Assembly: GCA_964450955.1 (NCBI GenBank)
Contig: CAYVFI010000051.1
Location: 1-37,646 of the forward strand
DNA: 37,646 bases
From: CAYNWT01 sp964450955
GTDB lineage: Bacteria; Planctomycetota; Planctomycetia; Planctomycetales; Planctomycetaceae
Direction: 5' to 3'
The translations under genes were made by a program, and so were the position numbers. The notes under the pieces are model-generated. The model was not told the DNA's origin and ran no database searches. It saw nothing but the letters and a program-made list of their open reading frames with translations. Within the stretch, counting starts at the first letter, position 1. Each line of letters starts with the position of its first letter. Positions 16,215-26,166 of this stretch are shown piece after piece.

Positions 16215-17798
16215 TTAGCCTTTGGGGCCGGCGTTGCGGACTTCGCTGGAAGCATCCGCGTGCATGGCCTCGAAGTTTTCTCTGAACGAAGCGGCCAGTT
16301 TGGTGGCGGTTTCGTCGAACGCCCCTTTGTCTGCCCACGTCTCGCGTGGAACAAGAATTTCGTCGGGCACATTGTTGCAGGATGTAACGACATCGAAACC
16401 GAAGACCGGATCTGCCTGTGTCGGAGCATCCTTAAGTTGACCGGTGTGGATCGCGTCGATGATAGATCGCGTGTATGTCAGCTTCATGCGGGAACCGGTT
16501 CCGTAGGCTCCACCCGACCAGCCGGTGTTGACCAGCCAGACGTTGGCGTCGTGTTCGCGAATTTTTGTTGCCAACAAATCCGCGTACTTCGATGGGCTCC
16601 ACATGAGAAACGGACCGCCAAAGCATGGTGAGAACGTTGCTTCTGGTTCGTCGACACCCATTTCGGTTCCGGCCACCTTCGCCGTGTAACCGCTGACGAA
16701 GTAATACATGGCCTGTTCCGGAGTCAGCCGGCTGACCGGCGGGATGACTCCAAATGCATCGCACGTCAGGAAAATGACATCGGAAGGGTGGTCGGCAACG
16801 CACGGCACCTTTGCGTTACTCATGTATTCAATTGGGTAAGAACCACGTGTGTTTTGGGTGATGCTGGTGTTGGTAAAATCAACAAGGTGTTCGGCCTTGT
16901 CAAACACCACATTTTCCAAAACCGCGCCGAACTTCAACGCGTCGAAAATCTCAGGTTCTGATTCTCGAGTCAGGTACACGGCTTTGGCGTAGCAGCCACC
17001 TTCAATGTTGAAGATACCGTTGTCCGACCAGCAGTGTTCGTCGTCGCCGATAAGCCAGCGTTTGGGGTCTGCCGAGAGTGTGGTTTTGCCGGTTCCGGAT
17101 AGTCCAAAGAGAACCGAAGAACGTCCGGTTTCTCGATCTGCTGTGGCCGAACAGTGCATCGACAGAATTCCCTGCCGCGGCATTTCGTAGTTGATGTAGG
17201 TGAAGATGGCCTTCTTCATTTCACCGGCGTATTCGGTTCCCAGCAGAACCACTTCTTTTTTCTCAAGGCTCAGGTCAACGCTGGTCTTGGATGTCATTCC
17301 GGTGGTGAGCCGGTTGGCCGGGAAGCCGCCCGCGTTGTAAATCACGAAATCAGGCAGGCCGAAGTTGTTTTTTTGTTCTTCGGTCGGACGAATCAGCATG
17401 TTGCGCATGAACAGAGCGTGGTAGGGCCGTGCGCAGATGATGCGGCATTTGATCTGGTGGTCAGGGTCCCAGCCGGCATACCCATCAATGCAGTACAGGC
17501 GTTCGCGCGTGTTAAGATAGTCAATCGCGCGTTCGCGGTTGATTTCGAATGTGAGCTCGTCCAGTGGGCAATTCACCGGTCCCCACCAGATATCGCCTTC
17601 CGATTTGGGGTGCCGGACGACTCGCTTGTCTTTAGGAGACCGACCGGTTTTTTCGCCCGAGTACGCGATGAGCGCGCCTCTGTCGGCGATCGTGGTGCCG
17701 GGTTCGTGCCGAATGGCCTCTTCGTACAGCACCGAGGCTGACGGGTTCCGGATGACTTGGTTAACGGTCAGGCCGTGTTGACTGAGATCGAAGGTCAT
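16215..17798 (-). CDS. pckA: Phosphoenolpyruvate carboxykinase (ATP)
   Basis: This enzyme converts oxaloacetate plus ATP to phosphoenolpyruvate plus CO2, the first committed step of gluconeogenesis, in the cytosol. At 527 residues it has the usual length. The kinase-1a P-loop is GLSGTGKT (232-239), the kinase-2 motif is LIGDDEHCWSD (249-259) and FNIEGGCYAKAVYL follows. The signature region RPYHALFMRNMLIRPT and the start of the active-site lid (TGRSPKDKRVV) are intact. The ATP-type signature argues against the GTP-dependent enzyme. The ATG at 17798 gives MTFDLSQHGL, a typical N-terminus. It is monocistronic as far as can be seen, with unrelated genes on both sides. Confidence 0.96.
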   Translation of the reverse strand: MTFDLSQHGLTVNQVIRNPSASVLYEEAIRHEPGTTIADRGALIAYSGEKTGRSPKDKRVVRHPKSEGDIWWGPVNCPLDELTFEINRERAIDYLNTRERLYCIDGYAGWDPDHQIKCRIICARPYHALFMRNMLIRPTEEQKNNFGLPDFVIYNAGGFPANRLTTGMTSKTSVDLSLEKKEVVLLGTEYAGEMKKAIFTYINYEMPRQGILSMHCSATADRETGRSSVLFGLSGTGKTTLSADPKRWLIGDDEHCWSDNGIFNIEGGCYAKAVYLTRESEPEIFDALKFGAVLENVVFDKAEHLVDFTNTSITQNTRGSYPIEYMSNAKVPCVADHPSDVIFLTCDAFGVIPPVSRLTPEQAMYYFVSGYTAKVAGTEMGVDEPEATFSPCFGGPFLMWSPSKYADLLATKIREHDANVWLVNTGWSGGAYGTGSRMKLTYTRSIIDAIHTGQLKDAPTQADPVFGFDVVTSCNNVPDEILVPRETWADKGAFDETATKLAASFRENFEAMHADASSEVRNAGPKG

Positions 17799-17854
17799 CG
17801 CTTGTCCATTCTGCGACGGATTCCGGAGCGCCCGGAAGTTGACTTTGAGATTCG

Positions 17855-20236
17855 CTACTGCGTAGCGGAATCGGATGTGAATGCAGGATCGAGTTGAATA
17901 CCCGATACTAAACCGCGATAGATAGCAGTTTCATCGGAAGGGGCAAGGTTGAGCCCTTCAACAATCTCAGCAAGTTTGTGGCTGTGACCTGTGCGAGCCA
18001 ATCGGGCTCCCACCATTCGAAGGGCTTCGCGTCTCCAATCGTTGTTGCCGAGGCTCTTTGCGAAGTCCGTCGCGTCCATTGCGACCCCCTCAGAGTAGCG
18101 TGTGGCGAACCGGTAAATCGCTGCCAGCCGGTTGACGTCTATTTCCTGTCGAGGTGACAGAATTGTCGCCACGTCTCGCGGTGACCGGCTCGAATCCATG
18201 TAGCTGGTGATCTCAGCCTGAAGAGTCGGTGAGTCTGCTTCTCCCAATTGGTTCACGATGTCTTTTGCGGCGTCAGTCTTGCCTGTCCGCAGGAACCCAG
18301 CCGCGATTTTCCATGGAAGTGTCGATTCGCCGAATAGCTCCTCCGCAACGAGTGCGTCCGGAGCTTTTGGGTTGACCAGCTTCCAAACCACATCACCCAA
18401 CCGGGATTCGGCAAGCCGGCCAAGGAAGTTGGACTGCAATTCCCGGCGATCCTCGCTAAGCCGAGCCAACTGCTTCCGTTTTCCATTGAACTTCATAAGT
18501 GCGCTGGAAGCTTCGGATTCTCCGATACGCAGAGTCACCGCCAGGTCGCTGGCATTCACTTTGTCGTTCTGTCGCTTTTGCATGAAATCTGGTGACGGGC
18601 AGAAGGTATGTGCGTGGCGGATTGCCGTGGCCAGGGTCGCTGTCGCATCCTCGCCCATTTCCGCTTCAGCGCGGGCGACTTCGGCGATTGCGATTGCAGC
18701 CAGAATCGATGGTTCCGGATCAGGTGCTTTGTACTCGTACAATTCCCGCGGCCCGGCGATTTTGACGGGTTTGGGCTGGGGCATCATCGCCATCGCTTTT
18801 CGCGCGGCGGTCAGTGATGCGCGGGCAGGATCGCTAAGTTTAGCTGTGATTGCGCCAAATGCAGCGGCCGCATTCACGCGGGCGATCGTTGCTGATCCGT
18901 CTGGCGTGGCAGATTGAACCGCGGCAGCCACCGTCGTTGGTTGATTGACAGCGGCCGCGTATCCGGCGACGGCCGCCAACGCGTCGGTTCTGGCCAGTAT
19001 TCCGGGGCCTTTTGCAGCCCAGTTTGCAGCGACGTCAGCTTTGCCTCGAGCGCAGAGAACCATTGCCGTGGCGACCCAGGCGGGGTCTGCCCAGTCAGCA
19101 ACTGCGGGCAGCGAACTACCGGCCGCAGAAGTTTCAAGAAACGCCGTTTGTATCGCTGCTTCGGCAGCCGCCATTGCTGATGTGTGAGTGCGTTGGTCGG
19201 ACAGGTCTCGCCCGGATTCCAACATGAATGCGACCGCTTCATCAAACTGCCCGGCTCCGGACATAGCCGCCGCGACAGAGATTCGCACATCGAATTCGGT
19301 CCGTCCAAACGCGGGCAGCGAAGCCGCACATTTTTTTGCTTCAGTCGCTGCCGCTTTTGCTCCGTCCATGTCACCAGCTTTGACGCAGGCCCAGGCAATT
19401 TCTGAATAACCAAACGCGCGTTGGTAGAACTTTGATTCGCCAGGCTTTGCGATGAGGCCGACCTTTGTTTTGGCGGCCTCAATTTGTCCTGCTGCTGCGA
19501 GGGCTTCCGTATTCATTCTGCGACAGAAAGGTTTGTCGGCGTTTCGATGACTGGCGGCCTTCGCAAGCTTCTCTAGAATCCGAGCCCTCAATTCGGGTAG
19601 CGGAGCAGGTCCGGTGTCCGCGGCCTGCTTGATCGCGTTCCCTTTCTTGAACTTCTCTTCGGCTTGCTTGACGGCGTCAGCCCGGTCGTTTGTCACGGTT
19701 GGGCCAGGCTTATCTTCGACGGGGCTCTTCTGGCCCAGCACGGCCCAAAGCACTCCACCGACCACTGCTATTGCGAGGACGCCACCAATAATCGCACCAG
19801 TCGATGAACCCTGAGCAGTTTGCGGTTCGACAACCGGTTGCTTCTTTGGAGCGGGGGCCTTAAAGACCGGCACCATGCACTTCTTGTTTGCGCAACGGAT
19901 GGTTCGGCCGGCGGCTTTCTTCGGAATGAATCCTGGAGTGTCACACATCGGGCAGGTGACTTTCAGCAGTCTGCCCTTCATTGGTTTTGGGGCGGCTTGA
20001 ATCGCCGAGGCCGCTTTCGATGGAGCCGCTTCGAACGGGTTCTCGGAATCGTCCTTCGGCTTCGCTTTCTTTTTCTTCGCAGGACCAGGTGACTTTTGGG
20101 CGGTCGGTTGGACCGGAGCCTTGGTCTTGCCCGGTTTACCACTCATTGACGCGCCGCAAAACGGGCAGTCAACGGCTTCGTCGTCCAGAACGGACTGACC
20201 ACAGGCAGGGCACGTAGGTAACATAAGAAGGTCCAT
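17855..20236 (-). CDS. Zinc-ribbon membrane protein with long alpha-helical repeat region
   Basis: I recognise no named family for this 793-residue protein. Two cysteine quartets are present: C9/C12/C24/C27 (CPACG...CPFCG) and C95/C98/C115/C120 (CPMC...CANKKC). They are separated by a Lys/Pro/Ala-rich linker. One membrane helix (about 147-168, AIIGGVLAIAVVGGVLWAVL) follows. The remaining 600 or so residues are alanine-rich helices with TPR-like periodicity (RAFGYSEIAWACVKAGDMDGAKAAATEA). The layout suggests a cytoplasmic zinc-binding head anchored in the membrane, with a large helical solenoid on the other side. A second ATG (20224) four codons downstream is an equally possible start. It ends 56 bases before pckA begins, on the same strand. 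A scaffold role is a guess. Confidence 0.7.
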   Translation of the reverse strand: MDLLMLPTCPACGQSVLDDEAVDCPFCGASMSGKPGKTKAPVQPTAQKSPGPAKKKKAKPKDDSENPFEAAPSKAASAIQAAPKPMKGRLLKVTCPMCDTPGFIPKKAAGRTIRCANKKCMVPVFKAPAPKKQPVVEPQTAQGSSTGAIIGGVLAIAVVGGVLWAVLGQKSPVEDKPGPTVTNDRADAVKQAEEKFKKGNAIKQAADTGPAPLPELRARILEKLAKAASHRNADKPFCRRMNTEALAAAGQIEAAKTKVGLIAKPGESKFYQRAFGYSEIAWACVKAGDMDGAKAAATEAKKCAASLPAFGRTEFDVRISVAAAMSGAGQFDEAVAFMLESGRDLSDQRTHTSAMAAAEAAIQTAFLETSAAGSSLPAVADWADPAWVATAMVLCARGKADVAANWAAKGPGILARTDALAAVAGYAAAVNQPTTVAAAVQSATPDGSATIARVNAAAAFGAITAKLSDPARASLTAARKAMAMMPQPKPVKIAGPRELYEYKAPDPEPSILAAIAIAEVARAEAEMGEDATATLATAIRHAHTFCPSPDFMQKRQNDKVNASDLAVTLRIGESEASSALMKFNGKRKQLARLSEDRRELQSNFLGRLAESRLGDVVWKLVNPKAPDALVAEELFGESTLPWKIAAGFLRTGKTDAAKDIVNQLGEADSPTLQAEITSYMDSSRSPRDVATILSPRQEIDVNRLAAIYRFATRYSEGVAMDATDFAKSLGNNDWRREALRMVGARLARTGHSHKLAEIVEGLNLAPSDETAIYRGLVSGIQLDPAFTSDSATQ

Positions 20237-20451
20237 CGACAGGTGCAGACGGCAAGATCGGCCATCTCGCCACAGATCTCAAACTGTTCTCTAATAATAC
20301 CCCCTAACAAGGATCCAGGGCTAGGACAGGAATCGACCACGCCGTTGGTTTTAGTGCACTTCGTACTACAATCGCGGGCTGGAACAGAGTGGACGAGTCA
20401 TCTGGGCCAGGGCAGAATAAAGTGACAGCTCCGAAGCTTTACAGGGCACAC

Positions 20452-21021
20452 ATGCCAACTCACGAATTTCATCGCTTCCGAATGCAGGTCGATCTCCGCT
20501 CAGTCATGCTGCCTGATCCGCAGTTGCCCAACGGATATCGCTGGCAATCATGGGTTCCAGCCCATCTCGAACGTCATGCGATCGCAAAGTGGAAATGCTT
20601 CCGTTCAGAAATAGATTCCCACGTGTTCCCGTGCCTGGGACAGCTACCGGGCTGCCGCAAGCTTATGTCGGAGATCGCCAGGCAAAACCACTTTCTGCCG
20701 CAGACAACGTGGCTTTTGATATACCAACCCGAACCTGACTGGCCGGCAGAAGATTGCGGAACGATTCAGGGAGTTCGCCGGAACCGCAAACTTGGTGCGA
20801 TTCAAAATGTAGGAATCACCACCAACCACCGGAACCTTGGCCTCGGTCGGTCGCTGGTCATCAAGTCACTGCTGGGATTCCGTGAAGCCGGGTTGCGGAA
20901 TGTCTATTTGGAAGTGACCGCTCAAAACAAAGCCGCCGTCGCGCTTTACCGATCAATCGGGTTTCGGATTGTGAAGACAATGATCAAGGTCGTTGACGTC
21001 CCGGATCTTGTCAGCATTTAA
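20452..21021 (+). CDS. GNAT-family N-acetyltransferase
   Basis: The C-terminal half of this 189-residue protein carries the GNAT acetyl-CoA site: the strand AIQNVGITTNHR followed by the pyrophosphate-binding loop RNLGLGRSLV (RxxGxG), then the V-shaped strand/helix NVYLEVTAQNKAAVALYRSIGFRIV with the usual N-x-x-A-x-x-L-Y-x-x-x-G-F motif. The N-terminal half is less conserved and probably binds the acceptor. The acceptor (amine, peptide or antibiotic) cannot be predicted. The ATG at 20452 is the conservative start; a GTG at 20422 would add ten residues. Confidence 0.8.
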   Translation: MPTHEFHRFRMQVDLRSVMLPDPQLPNGYRWQSWVPAHLERHAIAKWKCFRSEIDSHVFPCLGQLPGCRKLMSEIARQNHFLPQTTWLLIYQPEPDWPAEDCGTIQGVRRNRKLGAIQNVGITTNHRNLGLGRSLVIKSLLGFREAGLRNVYLEVTAQNKAAVALYRSIGFRIVKTMIKVVDVPDLVSI

Positions 21022-21082
21022 GAACCGCTGCTGGATTGAGTTCCAACGGCGACCGCTGTGACCTTCCCGTCGCGACTTGAGT

Positions 21083-21613
21083 CTACTTGTCGGCACCGAG
21101 GTCAGATTGTTCCAGCACTCCGATGTACGGGATGTGACGATATTCGTCGTTGTAGTCCAGGCCGTAGCCGATCACGAATTCATCCGGGATCTTGAAGCCG
21201 TAATAGTCTGGTTCCATCTCGACGGTTGTGCGTTCGGTCTTCCACAGCAAAACCGCTGACTGCAACGAACTTGGGTTGAATTGCCTGATCGTGTTGTACA
21301 AACCGACCATCGTGTTTCCCGTATCGAAGATATCATCGATGACCAGCACATCACGATCAGTCAGGTCGGGAACCAATGACGAGTTAATCGATAGCTCGCC
21401 GGCAACAGTGGTTTCGCCCTTGTAACTGGATGCCTGAATGAGCCCCACGCGAAGCTGCAAATCGATCTGACGAATCAAGTCTGCCAACAGCACAATGCTG
21501 CCGGTCAGGACGCCAAGGATTGTCAGATTTTTGTCTGCATAGTCCTCAGAGATCTTCGCTCCAAGTTCTGCGACACGTTTCGATATTTCCGCTTCACTAA
21601 TCAGAGGTCTCAA
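21083..21613 (-). CDS. hpt: Hypoxanthine phosphoribosyltransferase
   Basis: This is the purine salvage enzyme that joins hypoxanthine (and often guanine) to PRPP to make IMP/GMP. The 176-residue length is normal. The PRPP-binding motif is VLVIDDIFDTGNT (89-101), with the first PRPP loop LTGSIVLLADLIR (36-48) and the flexible-loop SSYKG at 62-66. The C-terminal EFVIGYGLDYNDEYRHIPYIGVL is characteristic of Hpt rather than other phosphoribosyltransferases. The start is a TTG at 21613, preceded by AAAGGG on the minus strand; no ATG fits as well. It lies 101 bases upstream of moeA in the opposite reading order (moeA is further upstream on the same strand) and could be co-transcribed with it. Confidence 0.93.
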   Translation of the reverse strand: MRPLISEAEISKRVAELGAKISEDYADKNLTILGVLTGSIVLLADLIRQIDLQLRVGLIQASSYKGETTVAGELSINSSLVPDLTDRDVLVIDDIFDTGNTMVGLYNTIRQFNPSSLQSAVLLWKTERTTVEMEPDYYGFKIPDEFVIGYGLDYNDEYRHIPYIGVLEQSDLGADK

Positions 21614-21714
21614 GCTTCACCCTTTCTTTTCTCTGCGCTCGCGCGTGGCCCGACCTTAGCCCAGTTGCGGCAGACTTACCACGGACCAGATCTCCGCGGG
21701 CTCAGCCAGCCGTT

Positions 21715-22953
21715 TTACCACGGGAAGTACCGGACCGATTCACCGGCAGGAAGTGGCGATTGACCCATCGGTATCAAGGCCATTCCGGTTGCATCGACCG
21801 TGCAGCATAGATCGGCCGATCCCACCCAATCGACCAGCTGCACTCGCGTTCCTGCATCACCATCAACCAGCCGAGCCGGGTGGTAGGTGGGTCGGGCTAC
21901 GTTGGGCGCAGCTTCCTTTGCCAGAGGAAGTGTGTGGACGGTCGTGTGCTGGCGGGCTTGAACCAGTTTGCGGATTGCGGTTCTGACAAACAGTTCAAAG
22001 CAAACCATACTGCTAACAGGATTGCCTGGCAGGCCGAAAACCGGAATCGACTTGTTGTCCGCACCGGCAACTCCAAACCACACTGGCTTCCCCGGTTTGA
22101 CCTGGACCTTGTGGAACACCTTCTCGACTCCAGCCTTACTTAGTTCAGACGGAACCAGGTCCAGCTTGCCGGCTGAAACACCACCGGACAGAATTAGCAT
22201 GTCGGCCTGCAGTCCCAACGAGATTCCCAGTGCAAGGTGTTCGACTTCGTCACGAGCAACACCCAGCGGAACCGGAATGCCACCAGCATTCTCAACCTGC
22301 GCGGCCAGCATGGATTCGTTGGAGTTTCGAATCTGCCCTGGTCCCGGTTCTTCATTTATCGGAACCAGTTCGTCGCCCGTTGCCAAAATCGCAATACGTG
22401 GTCGCCGGCGCACCAAAATACTGTGACAGCCAAGTTCGGCCAGCAAACCGATTTCCTGCGGCCGGATGGTTGTCCCCTGACGCAGCACAATTGCACCGTT
22501 CTGAATCGAAGCCCCCTGTGTGAGTATGTTTGCCCCGAGCGGGACGCTGGGTTCGATGGTCACCTTGTTCCCATCGAGCTTCGTTAACTCAATTTGTACA
22601 ACGGCGTCCGCACCGTTCGGCAATGGCGCACCAGTCATGATTTGAATGGCCTGACCGGCCTGGACTGTTTTCTCAGCCACGCGGCCGGCAGTCACTTCTT
22701 CGACAACATTCAGCGTTGTAGCGCCTGAGCAGTCATCTGACCGAACCGCGAACCCATCCATCAATGCTTTATCAAACGGCGGCGAATCCAGGCTGCTTAC
22801 GACGTCAGCAGCAAGTGTGAGACCGCGACTCTCACTTAGCGGTACCGTGGTCGTATCCAGCGGGGAAAGAGAGTCGTTGATTCTGGCGATTGCTTGTTGG
22901 ACAGTCAGCATGCGATCGTTCGTTTCTGAAGTTGGAGCTTTCAAACGCGGCAT
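21715..22953 (-). CDS. moeA: Molybdopterin molybdenumtransferase
   Basis: MoeA inserts molybdate into adenylated molybdopterin to finish the molybdenum cofactor. The 412-residue protein has all family landmarks: PPFDKALMDGFAVRSDD, MTGAPLPNGADAVVQIE, RPRIAILATGDELV, RNSNE, LSGGVSAGKLDLVP and PVFGLPGNPVSSMVCFELFV. The C-terminal domain (about 340-412) is the usual beta-barrel. The ATG at 22953 gives a 14-residue leader before MLTVQQAIARI; the second methionine may be the true start. No other cofactor genes are adjacent. Confidence 0.93.
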   Translation of the reverse strand: MPRLKAPTSETNDRMLTVQQAIARINDSLSPLDTTTVPLSESRGLTLAADVVSSLDSPPFDKALMDGFAVRSDDCSGATTLNVVEEVTAGRVAEKTVQAGQAIQIMTGAPLPNGADAVVQIELTKLDGNKVTIEPSVPLGANILTQGASIQNGAIVLRQGTTIRPQEIGLLAELGCHSILVRRRPRIAILATGDELVPINEEPGPGQIRNSNESMLAAQVENAGGIPVPLGVARDEVEHLALGISLGLQADMLILSGGVSAGKLDLVPSELSKAGVEKVFHKVQVKPGKPVWFGVAGADNKSIPVFGLPGNPVSSMVCFELFVRTAIRKLVQARQHTTVHTLPLAKEAAPNVARPTYHPARLVDGDAGTRVQLVDWVGSADLCCTVDATGMALIPMGQSPLPAGESVRYFPW

Positions 22954-22980
22954 CCGACCGTTTTGAATGTTGCGTCAACA

Positions 22981-23418
22981 CTAGTTAAGCGAGGCGTGCA
23001 AATCGATGCCAGACTTTTGCAGTTGTCTTGCATAGCGCGTCACGCGGACCGTTTGCAGGCCAACCAAACCCGGAATAATTAAGCCGCAGGCGTTGATGTT
23101 GATGATTGATAAAACAACGGCAGGCACACACAGCACAAGCCCGCAGTAAAGTGCCCACTTCTGTTTGAACAAAGTTGGAACGCCAACAACAAGAAATACG
23201 AGACCCAGCACGCCCGGGATCACCTGATTCTGCATCGCTTGTTGGAGATAAATCGCTCGGCCGGATGCGAAAATGCAAACCGCCGCACCGATAATCCAAA
23301 ACGCACCAAGCGCACGAATCTCTTGTTGAAGCTTGCGTAAAGTGGCAAGTTCTCGTGCTGGCTCTGCCAAGTCAGGCACCGGTTTTGGCGACTGGTACGG
23401 ATTCTCGGATTCGATCAT
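22981..23418 (-). CDS. Small membrane protein with NPYQSP N-terminus
   Basis: The 145-residue product begins MIESENPYQSPKPVPD. The N-P-Y-x-[SA]-P opening is common in planctomycete membrane proteins of unknown role. A helical segment rich in charge (ARELATLRKLQQEIRAL) and about four hydrophobic helices follow: 38-58, 66-83, 87-105 and 109-122. No catalytic residues stand out. It lies 28 bases from moeA and 21 bases from the sulfatase, all on the minus strand, which suggests a shared transcript without proving a shared function. Confidence 0.7.
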   Translation of the reverse strand: MIESENPYQSPKPVPDLAEPARELATLRKLQQEIRALGAFWIIGAAVCIFASGRAIYLQQAMQNQVIPGVLGLVFLVVGVPTLFKQKWALYCGLVLCVPAVVLSIININACGLIIPGLVGLQTVRVTRYARQLQKSGIDLHASLN

Positions 23419-23439
23419 AACCGGGCCGGATTGAATGCG

Positions 23440-24948
23440 CTATTCACGAGAGACGCTCCGGCCGCCTTTGCGTAGTTCGGTAAGCGTCTTCGAAAGCTGT
23501 TCAACCAGTTCCGGGTTTGCGTTCGCCACATCGTTTTTTTCACTCGGGTCAGACTTGAGGTTGAACAGTGAGAACGGCTTCGTATCCGGGGTTCCTCGTG
23601 GAGCCTCGCGGCCGCCAGAACCGTTGCCGGCGACCATTTTCCAGTCGCCATCGCGGATCGCAAACATCCCGCGAACCGAATGGTGAATCACCGGGACGCC
23701 ACGCGAGGTTCTGTCGCCGTTGACGATTGGGAGTAGCGAGACGCTGTCTTCCGCTTCGTCATTTGTGAGTTTCTGTTCGGTGATTTCAGCCAGCGTTGCG
23801 TAAACGTCGGTCAGGCAAATCGTCGCGTTAAGCTTTGAACCTGCCTCCAGCTGACCCGGCCAGCGAGCAAACGTGGGGACTCGGTGCCCGGCTTCCCAGA
23901 TGTCGGCTTTGGTTCCTCTTAGGATTCCGTTCGCCTTGTGATTGGTGGCTCGAAAACCCTGAATCGCATCGTCGTCGGTGTGGTCCTGCTTGTCAGCCTC
24001 GTCGAACCGACGCATGTACGAACCGTTGTCAGATGTTAAGATAACCAAAGTGTTATCCGCGACCTGCGCTGTTTCCAACGACTTCAAAATCTCACCGACA
24101 GTCCAATCCACCTGGTGCACGAAGTCGCCGTACTCACTGAGTTCTGTCTTCCCTTTGAACCGGGCATGCGGTTGCGTCGGTTTGTGAGGTCCTGTCAGTG
24201 GCCTGTAAAGGAAGAAGGGTTTGTCGCTCTTCGCCGATTCATCGATGAAGCGGGTCGCTTCTTCCGTGAGCCTGTCCAGCACTTTATCAATGACAAAGTC
24301 TGTCGCTCGCGGGCCTTTGCGGACAAAGTGAGGAAACTTGACAGCCTTCTGTTGGATGGTTGGCAGCATCGTGTAGCGATCGTTCCGCACATACACATAC
24401 GGAGCCATATCCAGCGAAGCGCTCACGCCGAAGTAATAATCGAACCCATGATGAATGGGGCTGTCGGTGATGACGCCACCGAAGTCGATGCCGGGATCGC
24501 CGTCCCATTGTTTAGTGTTCGCGTTCTTTTTTCTCAGAGGCAGAGTCATGCCGAGGTGCCACTTTCCGACGGCTCCCGTCTTGTAGCCAGCCTTCTGCAA
24601 CATGGTTCCGATAGTCGAACGCTGACGGTCAATCAGTGGCGGGCTGTAACCGCCCAGCACTCCTTTTTTCAGGGGCGAACGCCAGCAGTATCGCCCGGTC
24701 AACAGGCCGTAACGCGTCGGAGTGCAAACGGCTGACGGCGAGTGAGCATCGGTGAACGTCATTCCGGAGGCGGCGAACTGATCGAGATTCGGCGTCGGAA
24801 TCTTTGACGCCGGATTCAACGCTCGCACATCGCCATAGCCCATATCGTCGGCAAGAATGAGCACGATGTTGGGAGTCTCTGCGAACCCCGGCGAACCCAG
24901 CAGTGCTGTCATGACGAGTAGCAGCGCGGCGGTTCGTTTGACGTTCAA
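23440..24948 (-). CDS. Secreted Cys-type sulfatase (arylsulfatase A family)
   Basis: This is an exported sulfate-ester hydrolase of the alkaline-phosphatase superfamily. The formylglycine site is C-T-P-T-R (codons 75-79 from the start used here) within SAVCTPTRYGLLTGR, and metal ligands appear as ILADDMGYGD and LTSDNGSYMR. GAVGKWHLG and KPFFLYRPLTGPHKPT are further family motifs. The cysteine type needs a formylglycine-generating enzyme, which is not in this window. I place the start at a TTG (24948): GGAG lies six bases upstream and the product then begins with an ideal signal peptide (MNVKRTAALLLVMTALLGSPGFA). A GTG seven codons upstream is the alternative. Planctomycetes carry many such enzymes for sulfated algal polysaccharides; the substrate here is unknown. 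Confidence 0.9.
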   Translation of the reverse strand: MNVKRTAALLLVMTALLGSPGFAETPNIVLILADDMGYGDVRALNPASKIPTPNLDQFAASGMTFTDAHSPSAVCTPTRYGLLTGRYCWRSPLKKGVLGGYSPPLIDRQRSTIGTMLQKAGYKTGAVGKWHLGMTLPLRKKNANTKQWDGDPGIDFGGVITDSPIHHGFDYYFGVSASLDMAPYVYVRNDRYTMLPTIQQKAVKFPHFVRKGPRATDFVIDKVLDRLTEEATRFIDESAKSDKPFFLYRPLTGPHKPTQPHARFKGKTELSEYGDFVHQVDWTVGEILKSLETAQVADNTLVILTSDNGSYMRRFDEADKQDHTDDDAIQGFRATNHKANGILRGTKADIWEAGHRVPTFARWPGQLEAGSKLNATICLTDVYATLAEITEQKLTNDEAEDSVSLLPIVNGDRTSRGVPVIHHSVRGMFAIRDGDWKMVAGNGSGGREAPRGTPDTKPFSLFNLKSDPSEKNDVANANPELVEQLSKTLTELRKGGRSVSRE

Positions 24949-25185
24949 GATATTCTCCAGCAGTGACACAGGTATCGTGGGCGGACTGTCCGACTGTTTC
25001 GATTCTGCCGCCGACCAACGCTTACGTCAATCGCCCCAGACGCACCGACCGGAATCATCGTTGCAGGAGCCAAACGCCGCGGAGTTCCTCCGTCTGTTGC
25101 GTACAAACAATCAACTCAGCTCAAGTTTCCCGAGAGTGGTCAAAAAACACCATCGCGAAACAAAAGCGGCTGCTACCATTTGGCC

Positions 25186-26088
25186 ATGGGCACAAAACTT
25201 AACACGGGCACTCTGCTGACAGTTCTCACACTGCTGACGCTTAACGGGCCAGCGGCGTGCGGCGATCTGCGGGTTCAGGGCTACGACGCCAATCGACACG
25301 ATCGATTCGTTAACGATGATTCGTTCATCGGGAGCGATTACGACTGGTCCGGGGTCTCAAGCGGCCTCGCAACGGGATCGGCGGGGCGGTGGGCAACACT
25401 CATCTCTCCCACCCACTTCCTGAGCGCTAACCATTTCCACCCCGGTGCCGGCGCGAGCACGACTTTCTTTCACACTAACGATGCCAGTGGCCCGTCAGAA
25501 ACACGGACCGTCGTCGGTGGAAGATCTGTCGGCGGCGATTTGTGGCTGGGAAGACTTGACGAAGCAGTAAGCGCGGACGTTGCGATCTACTCGATACTGA
25601 ACCCAACCAGCGCCTTAGGCAGTGAGGTGCATGTTCTGGGTCTTGCCGACACAAGTGACCGAGGACAAAGCCAGCGTATCGGACGGAACGTCATTGATCG
25701 GGTTGAGTTGGATTTCAATACGGGAATCGGAACCGGCCACATTATCACGTACGACTACGACAATCCCGGCGGTGTTGGTGCAGACGAGGCACGCGTCGCT
25801 GGTGGGGATTCTGGCGGACCATCATTCGTTATCGCCAATGGGGCACCGGCGCTGGTCGGGATCCACTGGTTCAACTACGCGGATGACACTGTCGGAGAGT
25901 TCGGGGATTCGCCGACTGGCTCTGGCGACTCTTTTGTCTCAGCCTACATCGATGAGATCAACGCCGAACTGGCTTTGTTTGGCGAAAGCCTCACAATCAC
26001 GTCGACTCCGGAACCTTCGTCACTGCTGCTGGCGGGACTACTGTTTGGACCACTTGCCGGTATGCGTCGTCGCCGCACGGTTGGTTGA
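25186..26088 (+). CDS. PEP-CTERM protein with trypsin-like serine protease domain
   Basis: The 300-residue protein has a signal peptide (to about residue 25, PAACG). A chymotrypsin-fold domain follows whose triad is visible: His in FLSANHFH (the TAAHC position), Asp in ADVAIYSI, and Ser in VAGGDSGGPSFV. The C-terminus is a PEP-CTERM sorting signal: TPEPSSLLLAGLLFGPLAG followed by an Arg cluster. Such proteins are processed by an exosortase and placed at the cell surface or in the matrix. The ATG at 25186 is preferred; a TTG two codons earlier is possible. Proteolytic activity is plausible because the triad is complete. Confidence 0.85.
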   Translation: MGTKLNTGTLLTVLTLLTLNGPAACGDLRVQGYDANRHDRFVNDDSFIGSDYDWSGVSSGLATGSAGRWATLISPTHFLSANHFHPGAGASTTFFHTNDASGPSETRTVVGGRSVGGDLWLGRLDEAVSADVAIYSILNPTSALGSEVHVLGLADTSDRGQSQRIGRNVIDRVELDFNTGIGTGHIITYDYDNPGGVGADEARVAGGDSGGPSFVIANGAPALVGIHWFNYADDTVGEFGDSPTGSGDSFVSAYIDEINAELALFGESLTITSTPEPSSLLLAGLLFGPLAGMRRRRTVG

Positions 26089-26166
26089 CGCGTGCACTGT
26101 GTCGTGGGTCTTGCCAGAGATCTCAGAACCAGCAAAGCGGACGCGACGATGTACGCGGGTCGATAG